In this document: positions 1 to 11,449 of the stretch, in pieces
Layout of the letters: each line of letters opens with the position of its first letter
Numbering within the stretch: position 1 is the stretch's first letter
NCBI GenBank assembly: GCA_000827325.1
Contig: KN832875.1
Span: 1,426,001-1,490,000 of the forward strand
Source of the DNA: Oidiodendron maius Zn
Lineage: Eukaryota > Ascomycota > Leotiomycetes > Myxotrichaceae
Length of the DNA: 64,000 nucleotides
Direction of reading: 5' to 3'
Notes under the pieces: generated by a model
What the model was told of the DNA's origin: nothing
Seen by the model: only the letters and a program-made list of their open reading frames with translations
Databases searched by the model: none
Made by a program: the position numbers and the translations under genes

Positions 1-1946
1 TCTGTGAAATCCTCCGGCTGTGGAGGAGAGGGCGCTAAGGCTATCTGTCTATCTGTCCGGTCTTACGCTGTGGAGAGGTTCCCTGCATGATTTGTTTGGC
101 CGACTTTGGAGAGGTCGGCATTTTGGGCTTATATATCTACTCTTGTATTGGATTTGATATTTATCTACAATGGCCGCTGGGCTTTACCGTCTTCCATGAA
201 CACAAAGATATGTTTCAGAGCTTTCTTGCTCCTCTTCAGAGCCTATTGAAAGTCTAGTCGATTGGCATAGTAGTTAGAAGGAGGTAGACAGGGACAGCTG
301 TGGACTGTAAGGTACCTACCTACCTTACTTGGGTGTAGTACCATATACCAAATCAATTTACGTACCTTCTCTTACAATCAGCCCTCAATAGGTGCTTTGT
401 AAGTCGTGCATAACGTCACAGTAACTGCATGAAGCTGCTGGCTCTTACGCAAATACGCTTACCACCCCATCATCCCGCCTTATTACTTGCATCCAATGTC
501 CGTCAGCTGCCGTAACGCGGGCTTACGGATAGCCATATCGCGCCGTTGGTTCGCCCGTCCCACCACACCCTCAATATATTGCTGCTGTTACACATCGGGG
601 AACGAGAGAAGGTGCGAGCGGGAATCCGTTTGTCTCGTGCAGCCCATCGCACGGCCCCAGCGCTGTGTTTTGTTTGTGGAGGGTGCGCGCGGGTGAAGGG
701 GTTTCGGACAGTTGCTTCGCCGTCGGCAGAAAAGTAATGTTTCGCGCACTGAGATGGATGGTGTGGGTTGCATTCCTGCCAATAGGCTGGACCCTTACGC
801 ACTGAACACTTGCGCCCCGACACCACATTCCAGGAACGCCGGCGAGTTTTCCCACTCTGCCTTGCATACTGTACAGATGTGCGTCGAGAAGACGATCTCG
901 AATCTCTACAGTTCGCCCAAAAATAGGACACTCCACACCCACAATCCCCTCGGCCAACCCCCGCCCTCGTCGCAAACCAACGTAAGCACAACAATCAGTC
1001 TATCGATAAGACGGGTGATCGGATCCCGCCGCCTGCATGCAGACGCTCAGCCCACACATGGCACGACTGTCAGCTGGGCTTGCGATACGCTAGAACCCCG
1101 AGAGAACGGCGCAGCGGCTCGCCATTGTCCTGACCCAGCCCATGAGAAAGCGCTAGTGGCGAGGCTTTGTGACTTCGGCGCTGTAATACCGGGCTGAAGC
1201 GCCGTCGGTGCAAGTACCGAGCCTATCGTGGACAATTTTGCGAGTTTCCTGTTTTTCTTCTCAGCTGTAGGCGAAAAGTTCATACACGCGCCGCCGGCTT
1301 GGGGAAGGCGAGTTGCATCGTTGCTGAACGTCCCATCACATCACATCAGCGCAGCCAACCATCGCCTCGCATTACCCGTCCAGCTCTCTACCACACTCTA
1401 TGCTTGTGCCTCGCCCGCAGCCTGCTCATACTACGCAGCGTGTGGTCGAAAACGCCGGCGAGATTCGTTTGATTTTTACGTCAAGGGCCGTTGGAAACTC
1501 CTGTATGGCCTTCCTCCTGGAGCCAAACAAGGGATGCGCGCTAGGGCTGACATCTGAAGCAGTTTGTACTAAAGATACCGCCAGGAAGAGGGCCGGCCCC
1601 CAACGTGGGAACCTGGCCCGGCGTCTACTCACCATTCAGGGGCGGAGCGAGCGTGGTGGGAGCCTATTGGGACGAACTTCTTGCACGAGGCTGGGCTCTA
1701 TCACACAACCTTCGGACGGCTGGGTTTCGAACTTTATTGCTTTTGTGTTGCAGAGGGAAGCCTCTCCTTGGGAGCGAGACAGAGACGGGGCCCTGGATAA
1801 GGTTGAGTAGCAGGGGTTCAGATTTCGTGATTTGAGTTCCAATCGAGGATCTCTTGCGTCACGGGTTTGGAGTGTCGACCACGGGACTACAGCCTTGCAC
1901 TTGCCTGACCAGGCTTTGAGCTTCAAGGGACGGACGAGGCTACACG
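1..1946. other. Gene-free left end of window
   Basis: No coding region is supported here. The many open frames between about 487 and 1926 overlap one another on both strands, have low-complexity, arginine/proline-rich translations and show no recognisable family. Short ACCTACCT-type motifs near 311-330 and pyrimidine-rich stretches near 1310-1430 look like ordinary ascomycete promoter or UTR sequence, possibly upstream of a gene beyond the left edge. Confidence 0.5.
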
Positions 1947-3132
1947 ATGCATTACATACGGTTTCTTAAGCTTCCCCGGCTGTTATCGACTCCGTCTCCT
2001 GTTTTGAGCGCGAAGATAACCGTCACCACGGATCTAGGAGAATCGTTTCTATTCACAGACCTCACACTGGTCGTGGAACTAGAATCACAATCTGGCGCAA
2101 AGATTCTTGGCCCTAGAAACGGCAAAGAGTATCTATGGAAAGGTAGTGATGGGATGAGAAGCTTGGAAGTTTCCTTTCCCGTCCCGTCGAGTAAGAAAAG
2201 TGAGGCTATGAGGATGTTGATTCGACCAAAGGAAAATAAGCATAATGTGAAGCACTTTAATAACATGTTAGTTGGGACTAAGGTTACTACCGAGAATGAT
2301 GGCCGAGTGGTTGCTGTCCGAAGTATGGATATTGATGTGAGCAAAGCAGGACTAAAAGGAATATCAGGAATGGCCAGGAGGGTATTCTTCTCGAATGAGA
2401 AGATTATATCTATCTGCGAAGAAACCGGCGAGAGTATCGCTCGGCACATATGGTATGATTGGACAGGTATGTCTACTACATCTCTATTGGCTAACAACAT
2501 ATCTTAGGGATGCTGGACTCATGCTTTCGTCTTATCTCGCTATAACCTCGCCCATTAACACTTCACCGGATCTTGGCCATGCCCTACCCCAACTCCCAGT
2601 ACTAAAACACAAACTATCCCTCAGCAACTTAAATGTTTTAGAGCTCGGCACCGGCTGCGGCATAGTCGGCATAACTCTCTCAATCTTCTATCCCAACGCC
2701 ACTCAAATACTCCTGACCGACCTCCCGGAAGCTTCCGAGATCATAACACACAACCTCTCCCTCCTCTCATCATCTCGCGGTGCTAGTGTTACACACGAAG
2801 TCCTTGACTGGTCCTCGCCGTTACCTCCTCGTGTCGGCAACATAAACTGGGATATCGTCCTCGTAGCAGATTGCACGTACAACCCAGATGTGGTCCCGGA
2901 TCTGGTATCGACGCTGCGGAGTGTGGCGCGAGGAGGCAAGAAAGACGTCCTAGTCCTACTAGCGATGAAGATTAGGCATGAAGATGAGATGGTGTGCTTC
3001 GATCTCCTGGAGCAGAGCGGGTTCATGGTCAAGGAGAAGGCTGTCCTGCCGCTGCTGATGCTGGCAGGGGAGCCGGAGCAGATTGAGATTTTTGTGCTTA
3101 CGTTGAAAGAGACTATAACGAGCATTCCGTAA
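1947..3132 (+). CDS. METTL21-type (methyltransferase family 16) protein methyltransferase
   Basis: Probable S-adenosylmethionine-dependent protein-lysine methyltransferase of the METTL21/FAM86-like group. Exons are 1947-2452 and 2508-3132, giving 376 residues. I chose the donor at 2453 (GTATGA) over the stronger-looking one at 2467 because only it keeps frame, and it restores the family motif W-D-A-G-L at the join (about residues 169-173). The nucleotide-binding motif I, LELGTGCGIVG, lies at about 213-223, followed by LLTDLPEA and an ADCTYN segment where family members carry post-motif catalytic residues. The first 165 residues form a less conserved beta-rich N-terminal part. The substrate cannot be told from sequence. 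The start is the first ATG of the frame. Confidence 0.85.
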
Positions 3133-4742
3133 TAAAAAGAGACATTTAATTATATTAAAAATGCTGATGTGATGTATGACTGAACTGTCAGCCCTTTCAC
3201 AGTTCTCTTAACATAGATACGGAATATTATCTTGATTTAGATCATGGGGGTATGCTTGTGTATTATTGATACCTTATGAGGTCTGCTCAGAATCGTATAC
3301 TACATGCAATGTCTAAAATTGAGCTGAAAGGACCCATTGATTATAGTAGTTGCTGTGTCTCATCGCTTAAAAGGATCAGCCTCGAAAAGAGGGATACCTC
3401 TCTTAACCCCTCTGTGCAAAGTTGCTTCACCTCTGGACGTAGGTTGTATCGATTTATATGTAGGCAGGCTAGAGATGAAAATTAGGTCTTATGTGTGGAA
3501 TAAGTTTTAAGTATACCGATGGTGTTTACTTACCAAAATTTAATGTAGGCAATTAAGTAGGATTATTGACTCTATTGCCTCCTGTCATGGACTGGGGGAT
3601 ATCCAAAAGCAAGAGACATACGGTTGACAAAATTCGCTATATTTAGCATGACCCCTACGTATTTGATCACGATTGCTTAATAATAGATTTTCTTGGAAAC
3701 TGTATTTGTATAGATTAATTATTCTGGGCAAATTTACCTCGGCAACATATTCGGAGCGACGTACTGCGATCCTGTTACTCTAGCTCTCGAGTTCCATCAT
3801 TTGGATGTCGATGACCTCACCAATACACTACATACTTCGAGGTTACCTTGTCTTTACTGTTGTGGAGAGTTGTGACTCTGGTTTGATGCGTGTTTGGAGG
3901 TTATGAAATGCTGTGAGCGGTTATGACGTTCCCAATGATGGAACGCTTTTATTCAGGATTACCCCACAAGCGTCCAATTACCATCTCAATATGAAATCTT
4001 GCTAATTAGAATTATAATAAGAATAAATTATTCAAGGTGCGTACAAGAGGTATCTTGAAGTAATTATCAGCAGCTGCTGGTGCAATGGGCGCGGTTAAAG
4101 GCTTTCCATTCGGGAGCAGGCTAGACTTTTAAATTTGGACCTCAGCCTTACTCCTGAGGATATTTGTTTCCTGACCTTATGGTCTACTAAACTAGTTAAT
4201 GGCCCAAGTCCCGAATCTGAATCACATTGTACCACAGCCAATGTCGTCCCCCCTTGACGTATGCTTAGATCAGGGGTTGTTTCGAGGAGGTAGTGGTAAA
4301 ACAGATGACTGTTCTTGTGAATCATCACAACCAAGGTAGAAGTTCACGGTAATGGTTTTATCCACTTGAATCTCCAAGGTCAGTTTCTCCTTCTTTCTTT
4401 ACAGCAGCAACCCGAATTGGCATCGTTCTCTCTTTCTTGACGAATGCCTTTTGAAATCTCGACTCCACACTCTGATCGAATTGATGTTTTGGCCCCAATT
4501 ATCTTAAATGCTTTCGGGATTGCGCCATAGTTTGAGAAGTAAATGCTAACTTTTAATTTTAATTGTTATCCATCGTCGTTGAGTTTGAATACTTCATGGA
4601 GTTATGGGAAAGAGGTCTATATAGCCCCATACCTCCCTAGCTACTGCTCTCTCCTTCTCAACAACAGGAAATTGCACTTTCGTTGAATTATTGTCCCATA
4701 TTTAACAGGCCAATCGTTGACTTCAATTACCACAATCCAATC
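3133..4742. other. AT-rich intergenic region
   Basis: No gene is supported. The sequence between roughly 3490 and 4060 is visibly AT-rich, and open frames here are short and unrecognisable. The right-hand end is the promoter of the secreted repeat protein. Confidence 0.5.
4618..4623 (+). promoter_or_regulatory. TATA box of the secreted repeat protein
   Basis: TATATA lies about 120 bases before the ATG at 4743 and is followed by a CT-rich tract (about 4638-4660) ending in CAACAACAGG, a common arrangement for a strongly inducible fungal promoter. This is inferred from position and composition only. Confidence 0.45.
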
Positions 4743-5973
4743 ATGCGTTTCTCAAAGGAACTCGTCGCTCTCATTGCTACGGCTTCATTCGGTGCTGCTA
4801 TCGCGGCTCCGGCTGCGGCGCCGGAAGCTGATCCAGCTCCTCATAACTATTGGAGATGGCGATATGGTCACGAGGCTGCTCCACATTATGCGCACGTCGG
4901 AACCTGGAAGAGAGATGCTATAGCTAAAGCTCCTGTGAAAAAACGCGACGAGCCTGAATATGGACCTGGTGAGCGCGGATATGGCAGTAAGTTCTCCTGA
5001 ACCGAAGCCCATCCGCTAGAGCTTGAAGTTAATTCTTCTCATAGACTATGACCGATACGACAGGGCCGTGTATGAAGGTAGGAATAACGATGGCGATGGA
5101 GGTACGTACATAACTAACAGGGAGTATGTGGCGCACCTAAATTGACCATATCTATAGACTATCGAGCTCAACCTGAAGACCCACGTGGAAGATACGATCA
5201 GGACGATGATGGTTATAATAGAGATAATAGAGATGATGGGTATGATAATTATGATGGTTATTACGAGTATGATACAGATGGTTCATACCGAGATGACTGT
5301 AAGTGAAAGTCGGCTTCTAGTTTGCAAGCTGCCATGGTAACAATAGATTGTTCAGATGATCCGTACCGGGACAACTTTGACGGGCATCAACAGGGCCATA
5401 GACAGGAGAACGACCACAAAGAGAAGGGTCATCGTGAAGAGAAAGCTCGCTTCGAGCAGCAGGGCCACGTGCAGGAGAAAGGTCACGAAAAGGAAAAGGG
5501 AAAAGGCCACGATGAGGGAAAGGGTCATGAAGAGGAAAGGGGAAAAGACCACGATGAGGGAAAAGGTCATGAAGAGGAGAGGGGAAAAGACCATGATGAG
5601 AGAAAGGGTCATGAAGAGGAATGGAGAAATGGCCACGATGAAGGAAAGGGTCATGAAGAGGAAAGGGGAAAAGGCCACGATGAGGGAAAGGGTCATGAAG
5701 AGGAGAGGGGAAAAGACCACGGTGAGGGAAAGGGTCATGAAGAGGAAAGGGGAAAAGACCACGGTGAGGGAAAGGGTCATGAAGAGGAAAGGGGAAAAGG
5801 CCACGAGGGGAAGGGTCATAAAGAGGAGAAGGGTCAAAAAGAAGAGCATGGCTACAGGGGACAGCAGAAGCAAGGTACGGTAGTTGAATAGTGTCGCGGT
5901 GAAGATGCCACTTACCTATCAAATATCTAACGGAATATCAATAGGGAATCGATATCATAGGGCTATCGTCTAA
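4743..5973 (+). CDS. Secreted histidine/glutamate-rich tandem-repeat protein, function unknown
   Basis: I do not recognise this gene. Exons 4743-4986, 5045-5101, 5158-5298, 5356-5874 and 5945-5973 give 329 residues; if the last intron is not removed, the frame ends at 5891 (325 residues). A signal peptide starts at MRFSKELVAL and probably ends near residue 20-25 (AAIAAPAAA). Two basic sites, KR and KKR (about residues 57-70), suggest Kex2 cleavage. Next comes an Asp/Tyr/Asn-rich section, then seven copies of a 14-residue unit like GHDEGKGHEEERGK (about residues 201-298), then a short tail. All four introns are phase 1, and the second, third and fourth exons open on NYD, DYR and YDP. His/Glu richness suggests metal or polyanion binding, but that is inference. 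It stands alone between long intergenic regions. Confidence 0.7.
5515..5808 (+). repeat. Seven tandem 42-bp coding repeats
   Basis: Seven head-to-tail 42-bp units, each encoding a 14-residue module close to GHDEGKGHEEERGK. Variation is confined to a few codons (G/D at position 1, D/G at 3, one divergent third unit ending EEEWRN). A shorter degenerate unit follows to about 5850. Such an array can change copy number by slippage or unequal exchange. Confidence 0.9.
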
Positions 5974-7173
5974 TTGAGAATATACGGTTATAGGTTTACT
6001 GCTTCAGTCCTCTTTGGGTGGGATGTAAACTAAATACCTAAAGGACGGTGACTGTCTCCTTTAATCTTAATGTTGGAAGATGGTTTCGTAAATATACGTA
6101 ATATATCGTGTAGAGGAGAGGATCTCGTCCGGTATTGCCCAAATTTTGGCTGGAATACTCTCCCTCGGAAGAACTAACCTTAATATAAATATTCTCTATT
6201 TGATTACTTGGCTGCCCTGAGAATATAAAGTTTGGATTGAAAGTAGAGTCCGCTTGGCGGCATAAGAGTTTTTCATGAGTGATTGGTCGGAAGCAAAAAA
6301 GGGGGGGTAGCTGTACCGGAGCCACCCGTCGCTAAAGCCGGTGCCGAACCCGAGTATTGTCAATGGACGGGTAGTCGTTGTCTACACCTTAGCAGATCTA
6401 CTTTACCACAGCCTTTCAGCCATGCGGGGTACGTTAACACACTACGGCTGTCTCTAAATACCTCTCGTCTTGATCCTACGCGCGATGTGCGACACATGTG
6501 AGGGAGGATACAGCCGATGGCCCTTTGGCCCTTCACAGTGCATCCTCTACTCTCTCCCCTCAACATTAGACTCGTTTCATTCCGGAGTCGGAGAAATAGA
6601 GTACGCAAAGCAGCTTCTCCGGCTATGGTAAACTGACCGGCTGCGGTAAAATGAACGGAGATTTTCAAGCTTTGAATGGTGACGATGTGCCAATATAAGC
6701 GGCATCACGGCGCAGTTGTCCGATGTGCTTTCGAGCTCACCCGTTGATCCGTTGGCCCGTCGTCGTATTACCTTCCTACTCTCCCTCATTGCTAGTATAT
6801 AATGAGGAGAGTCTCAATGCTATTGGAGCACATAGCCAATGGCACATGGGAAATAGTATTTCCATTGCGCATTTTGAGCTTCATCGTGACATTTTCCAGT
6901 TCCCCCACCGCGGAGCCACATCATCCGCAGTAGCTTTCCCGGCCTAGGTCAAGGACTAGAGGGACGACTCTTAACATATTTCGGATGAGACTTTGTCACT
7001 GCTTCCCATAACTTTGTGCTGCTAATGCATCTGCAAACTTATATCAGTATGGCTGTTCCTCCACCTTCCGGAGCTTATTTCAAGCCCATCTTTGGCAGCC
7101 ACTGCAATCTCGAGCCAACTTAAATTCCAGGTAGTGAAAGTTTATCATAAAATTGGCACCCGGGGTTGTAAAT
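5974..7173. other. Intergenic region
   Basis: No gene is supported; the open frames at 6038-6325, 6360-6668 and 6577-6789 have no recognisable features. The run AAAAAAGGGGGGG occurs near 6294-6307, and a small imperfect hairpin lies at 6780-6810. The right end is the promoter of the esterase gene. Confidence 0.45.
6780..6810. repeat. Short imperfect inverted repeat
   Basis: TCTCCCTCATT and AATGAGGAGA form the arms (one bulge) around a 10-base GCTAGTATAT loop. Its role is unknown; it lies about 360 bases upstream of the esterase start. Confidence 0.4.
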
Positions 7174-8312
7174 ATGGAATCAAAGCCTTTATATTTGGCT
7201 GCAGTAGCGTTATGTCTATTGTCAAGTGCACAGGCAGCTCCCGCCGTCTCATCTAGAGACAGTGACACGGTAATCTCCCATTGCCGTGCTACAAAATACT
7301 GGCCTGGATGGAAAGGAATCAAACATGCCTTCATCTTGTGAGTTTCTAGTCGTTTGCGCCCAAAACATACTTAATGGAAGCCTTGTAGCGGTGATTCATA
7401 CACCTCAACCACTTTCAATGTCACCGGCGTCCAGCCCACACCGACAAATCCACTCGGGAACCCACCGTATCCTGGTTACACTGCGTCCAACGGTCCGAAT
7501 TGGGTTGACTACATTACCGTCAAGTATAATGCCTCCCTAGTTTTGACCTACAACATAGCGTATGGTGGAGCTACTATTGATTCCGATCTTGTTGCCCCAT
7601 ATTTACCGACTGTATCTTCAATTGCGGAGCAAATTGAAAATGAATGGTTTCCGGCCTATGCTTCAAAGCCAGCTACAGCACCATGGTCCTCTGATGACAC
7701 ACTATTCGCCATTTTCGACGGCATCAATGATGTCGGGAACTCTTGGTTCAATGGGGTTCCGGCCACTACTACACTCAACAATGAGATATACGCAGTTTTT
7801 CATGGACTAGTAGATGAGCTATATTATGCTGGAGCGCGCAACTTCGCGTTCTTAAACGTCCCTCCCGTCGACCGCGCCCCACTGACAAATGTTCAAAGTG
7901 TAGAGAACCAGGCTGAAGAGAAAGCAGATATCTTGGCATGGAATAAGCTACTGATCAATATGGCTTACGACTTGAAGCAAACGTTCCAAGATATAAATGT
8001 TTTCACTGTCGATTCGAATGCTATTTTCACCCAAATTCTGGATGATCCGGCGAGCAACCCTCTCACTGCTGGATATCTCAATACCACGGCGTACTGTGTT
8101 GCGTACGAAAAGTAAGTATATTCCTCCGTTGAATAACTCGTTTGCTAACTTTGAACAGTGGCACTCCAACGGAGGATTACTTCGACCCTAGCTGTGGGAT
8201 TCCGGTCAATCAGTATTTCTGGCTCAATAGCCTTCACCCAACGTATCCGATGCATGATGTACTTGCTCAGAAAGTGGTAGCACAGCTGGCTGCCGGTCCA
8301 AATATTTGCTGA
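7174..8312 (+). CDS. Secreted GDSL/SGNH esterase (CE16-type acetylesterase)
   Basis: Probable extracellular carbohydrate esterase acting on acetylated plant-wall sugars, by similarity to CE16 enzymes. Exons 7174-7337, 7389-8111 and 8159-8312 encode 346 residues. A signal peptide (start MESKPLYLAAVALCLLSS, then AQAAPA) is evident. After the YWPGW segment the first splice join restores the FGDSY nucleophile block, with Ser at about 58. Block III is GINDVGN (about 169-175), and the catalytic-His block is NSLHPTYP with His at about 321. The residue three before this His is Asn, where classic GDSL enzymes have Asp. CE16-like fungal enzymes often show this pattern, so it is probably normal. The gene ends in a Cys-containing tail, NIC. 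Secreted hydrolase and amine oxidase as neighbours fit a saprotrophic or plant-associated life. Confidence 0.88.
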
Positions 8313-9220
8313 TTAGAATCTCGTGCTTTCTCGCGTTTCAAAGTCGAGAAATAGAGAATACAACATGATTTCAATGGCTGCTAGGTCTCATGCTTATGAT
8401 TTACTCTTCATTTCCTTTTAGATAAGGACCCATTTCGAGTTCATGGAAGACTCGTGCTCTGTTTCTTCTGCATATGCGGGAGAAAACATACACAGGAGCT
8501 TGAAATATTACTACTTCGAAGAGACTAGATAATCAGATGAAGTTGCGAGGCAAGAAAATTCACTTATTTATTCATTCATACCAGCGTAATGCTTCTGGAC
8601 GTTGAGACTTAAAATAGTACCTAGGCAACATAACTACCTCCTGGATATCATGCCTGCGCGGTCCAGCCCTTCGTGATCTACCAAGACACAAGAGAAATTG
8701 ACCTCCACAAAAATCTCCCTCTGACATAAGGTGGTAATTCTCGTTCAAGCCATTTCGATCTCTATGCCGTTTTTGCACGACAAAGGGAATTTCATACTTG
8801 AAATGGACAAGACGACACCATCGCAGGCTGTTCAACCCGCCCACTTTGATCCCCGCTATTCGCTAAACCGTATACGGGCAGTAAACCCGACAACCAACCT
8901 TCTTATCAGCACCACAACAGCTTTATCCAACCAGCTGCAGAGAGCTCCATAGTGGATATAAGCTGGCAGAGACGTGCAGCCGTGCTATGAAAGCTGTCGC
9001 GAGTATCCAGAAGTCATAGGTGTTAATTAAAATCAACGTTTCCCACTATCCCACTGTTTTTGGCTCTTGACTCAATCGACATATCAAATCCCGCGTGCTT
9101 CTCCATAATTACCGCCCTCTTTATCGCCATCGAGGCTATCCATACCAGCTTGCTAACCTATAAGTACCACGGGCTTCTTAGCAGTTCTTCTTACAACATT
9201 CCCGCCCGTGTCAGAACATA
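8313..9220. other. Intergenic region between esterase and amine oxidase
   Basis: No gene is supported. The open frame on the minus strand at 8572-8844 lacks a recognisable domain. The last 60-100 bases are the amine oxidase promoter. Confidence 0.5.
9159..9164 (+). promoter_or_regulatory. TATA-like element of the amine oxidase gene
   Basis: TATAAG sits 62 bases before the ATG at 9221. Called from position and consensus only. Confidence 0.35.
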
Positions 9221-11449
9221 ATGGCACTTGACAGACTGAAATCAGTCGCCGACCACGTCGCAGGCACTAGATCCCCTCCTCACCCATTCGATCCTCTCTC
9301 GAATGCGGAAATTGAGACTGCTGCTCATATAATCCGCAGGGAGCACGGAAAAATCCACTACAATGCGATCACTCTTTTAGAACCGCCGAAGAAGGAGATG
9401 TTAAAATGGCTCGAGGACCCTGCACGAACTCCTAGGCCAGCACGGATTGCAGACGTTGTTGCAATTGCACCAGGAGGAAAGGTCTATGATGGATTGGTAA
9501 ATTTGGAAGAGGGAAAAATTACAAAATGGACAGCGTTGGAGGGCGTGCAGCCCCTGGTGAGCTTTAAAGGCGCCCGAAAGAATAACAAGAGAGCTGATCA
9601 AGCCAGATCACAATGGAGGACCTACAAGTTGTTGAGCACATTTGTCGAAAAGACCCCAAAGTTATTGAACAGTGTATAATCAGCGGGATTCCGAAGGAGG
9701 ACATGCATAAAGTTTACTGTGACCGTACGTTTTTCCTCCCACAAGAATAGCCACCGCTAAGTTATCTACAGCTTGGACAATTGGATACGATCACAGATTC
9801 GGCAGTAATGTTAGACTGCAGCAGGCTCTTATGTATTACCGGCCGCATGTCGATGACAGTCAATATTCATTCCCCCTCGACTTCTGCCCTATTTTCGATG
9901 CCGACAAGCAGGAAATTATTCACATTGATATCCCCGAAGTCCGCAGGCCGCTCAGCAAGGCAAAACCAAATAACTATCACGTAGCCAGTATCGAGACAGA
10001 CAGTGGCTATAGAAAGGATATCAAACCTATTAATATTACCCAACCGGATGGTGTGTCGTTCAAAGTAGATGGGAGAGTCATTGACTGGCAGAAGTGGAAG
10101 GTTCATGTCGGCTTTAATTATAAAGAGGGCATTGTGCTCAATAACATCACATACAACGATAACGGAGTTATTCGGCCAGTCTTCTACAGGTTATCTCTCG
10201 CGGAGATGGTCGTCCCCTACGGAAACCCGGAACATCCTCACCAGAGAAAACATGCGTTCGATCTTGGCGAGTACGGAGGTGGATACATGAGCAATAGTTT
10301 GACTTTGGGTTGCGATTGCAAGGGTGCGATTCATTATTTGGACGCGGCATTTGTGAACAAAGCTGGCGAAAGCATGACTATCAAGAATGCTATATGCATT
10401 CATGAGGAAGATGCAGGTATTCTCTTCAAACATAGTGACTTCCGCGATGACTCGGTCATTGTTACCAGAGGAAGAAAACTCATAATCTCTCACATCTTCA
10501 CTGCAGCAAACTATGAGTACTGCGTCTACTGGATTTTCCATCAGGATGGAACGATTCAATTGGAAATAAAATTGACTGGCATTCTGAATACCTATGCTAT
10601 GAATCCTGGCGAGGATACTAAGGGCTGGGGAACTGAAGTTTATCCTGGCGTTAATGCACACAATCATCAGCACTTATTCTGCCTACGAATTGATCCCAAC
10701 ATCGACGGCCCTAATAATACGGTATTCCAAGTCGATGCTACTCAGGGGCCGGGTGATGTAGGCAGCTTCGAGAACCCATATGGCAATGCCTTCTTTGCCA
10801 AGAAAACCAAGTTCACAACTGTCAAAGAGTCAATTAGCGATTATGACGGTGTCACTTCCAGGACATGGGAGATGGCTAATACCAACAAACTGAATCCCTA
10901 CAGCCACAAACCAGTTAGCTACAAACTGGTGAGCAGAGAGGTGCCAAAACTTCTTCCCAAGGAAGGGTCGCTGGTTTGGAAACGGGCAGGCTTTGCACGC
11001 CATGCTGTGCACGTTACGAAATGTAATTGAACTATAATCCATCGTCCCGAACTGTTCCCATTTAACTAACCTTGCCAATAGACTCGGATGACCAGTTGTA
11101 CCCAGCAGGCAGACATGTCCCACAAACATCTGGCGAGCCTTCCCGTGGTATCCCGGAATGGATTGCAGATGGCGATGCCAACATCGAGAATACTGATATT
11201 GTTCTCTGGCACACATTCGGTATCACGCATTTCCCATCTCCAGAAGACTTCCCTATCATGCCAGCTGAACCAATGACGCTTTTGCTGCGGCCGAGGAACT
11301 TCTTTACTCGGAATCCTGCCCTGGATGTACCACCCAGCTATTGCAGTACGCCAAGCCAAGTCGCTGGTCAGGGAGCAGTTCTGGATGCGGCAGATAAGAT
11401 GTCCAAGTTGGTGGTTGCAGGTGGGGAGGCAAAATGCTGTTCGAAGTAA
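9221..11449 (+). CDS. Copper amine oxidase (topaquinone enzyme)
   Basis: Oxidative deamination of primary amines to aldehyde, ammonia and hydrogen peroxide; lets fungi use amines as nitrogen source and is often peroxisomal. Exons 9221-9556, 9607-9724, 9772-11022 and 11082-11449 give 690 residues, the normal length. The active-site sequence TAANYEYCVYW contains the topaquinone precursor Tyr at about 399. Copper ligands are the two His of NHQHLF (about 450 and 452), with a third expected in the later FARHAVHVTK region. The N-terminal domains precede IGYDHRFGSNVR. The C-terminus is odd: an SKL tripeptide (peroxisomal signal if terminal) lies 12 residues before the end, and the protein finishes in KCCSK, which is not a standard PTS1. 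Confidence 0.93.

Noticed and set aside
503-994. Minus-strand frame of 163 codons near the left end
   Set aside because: Arg/Ser/Cys-rich with no family, and two other frames of similar length overlap it; typical of chance frames in GC-richer DNA.
1636-1926. Possible tRNA-like B-box (GGTTCAGATTTCG) near 1815
   Set aside because: No matching A-box, acceptor stem or anticodon arm could be drawn. I found no convincing tRNA elsewhere either.
2467-2507. Donor GTATGT at 2467 for the methyltransferase intron
   Set aside because: It would give a 41-nt intron and shift frame; the donor at 2453 keeps frame and restores the W-D-A-G-L motif.
5317-5922. Long antisense open frames (173-201 codons) across the 42-bp array
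   Set aside because: They exist because the array lacks stops in several frames; translations are LFPFPLHDPF-type simple repeats, and the sense strand has the signal peptide and splice sites.
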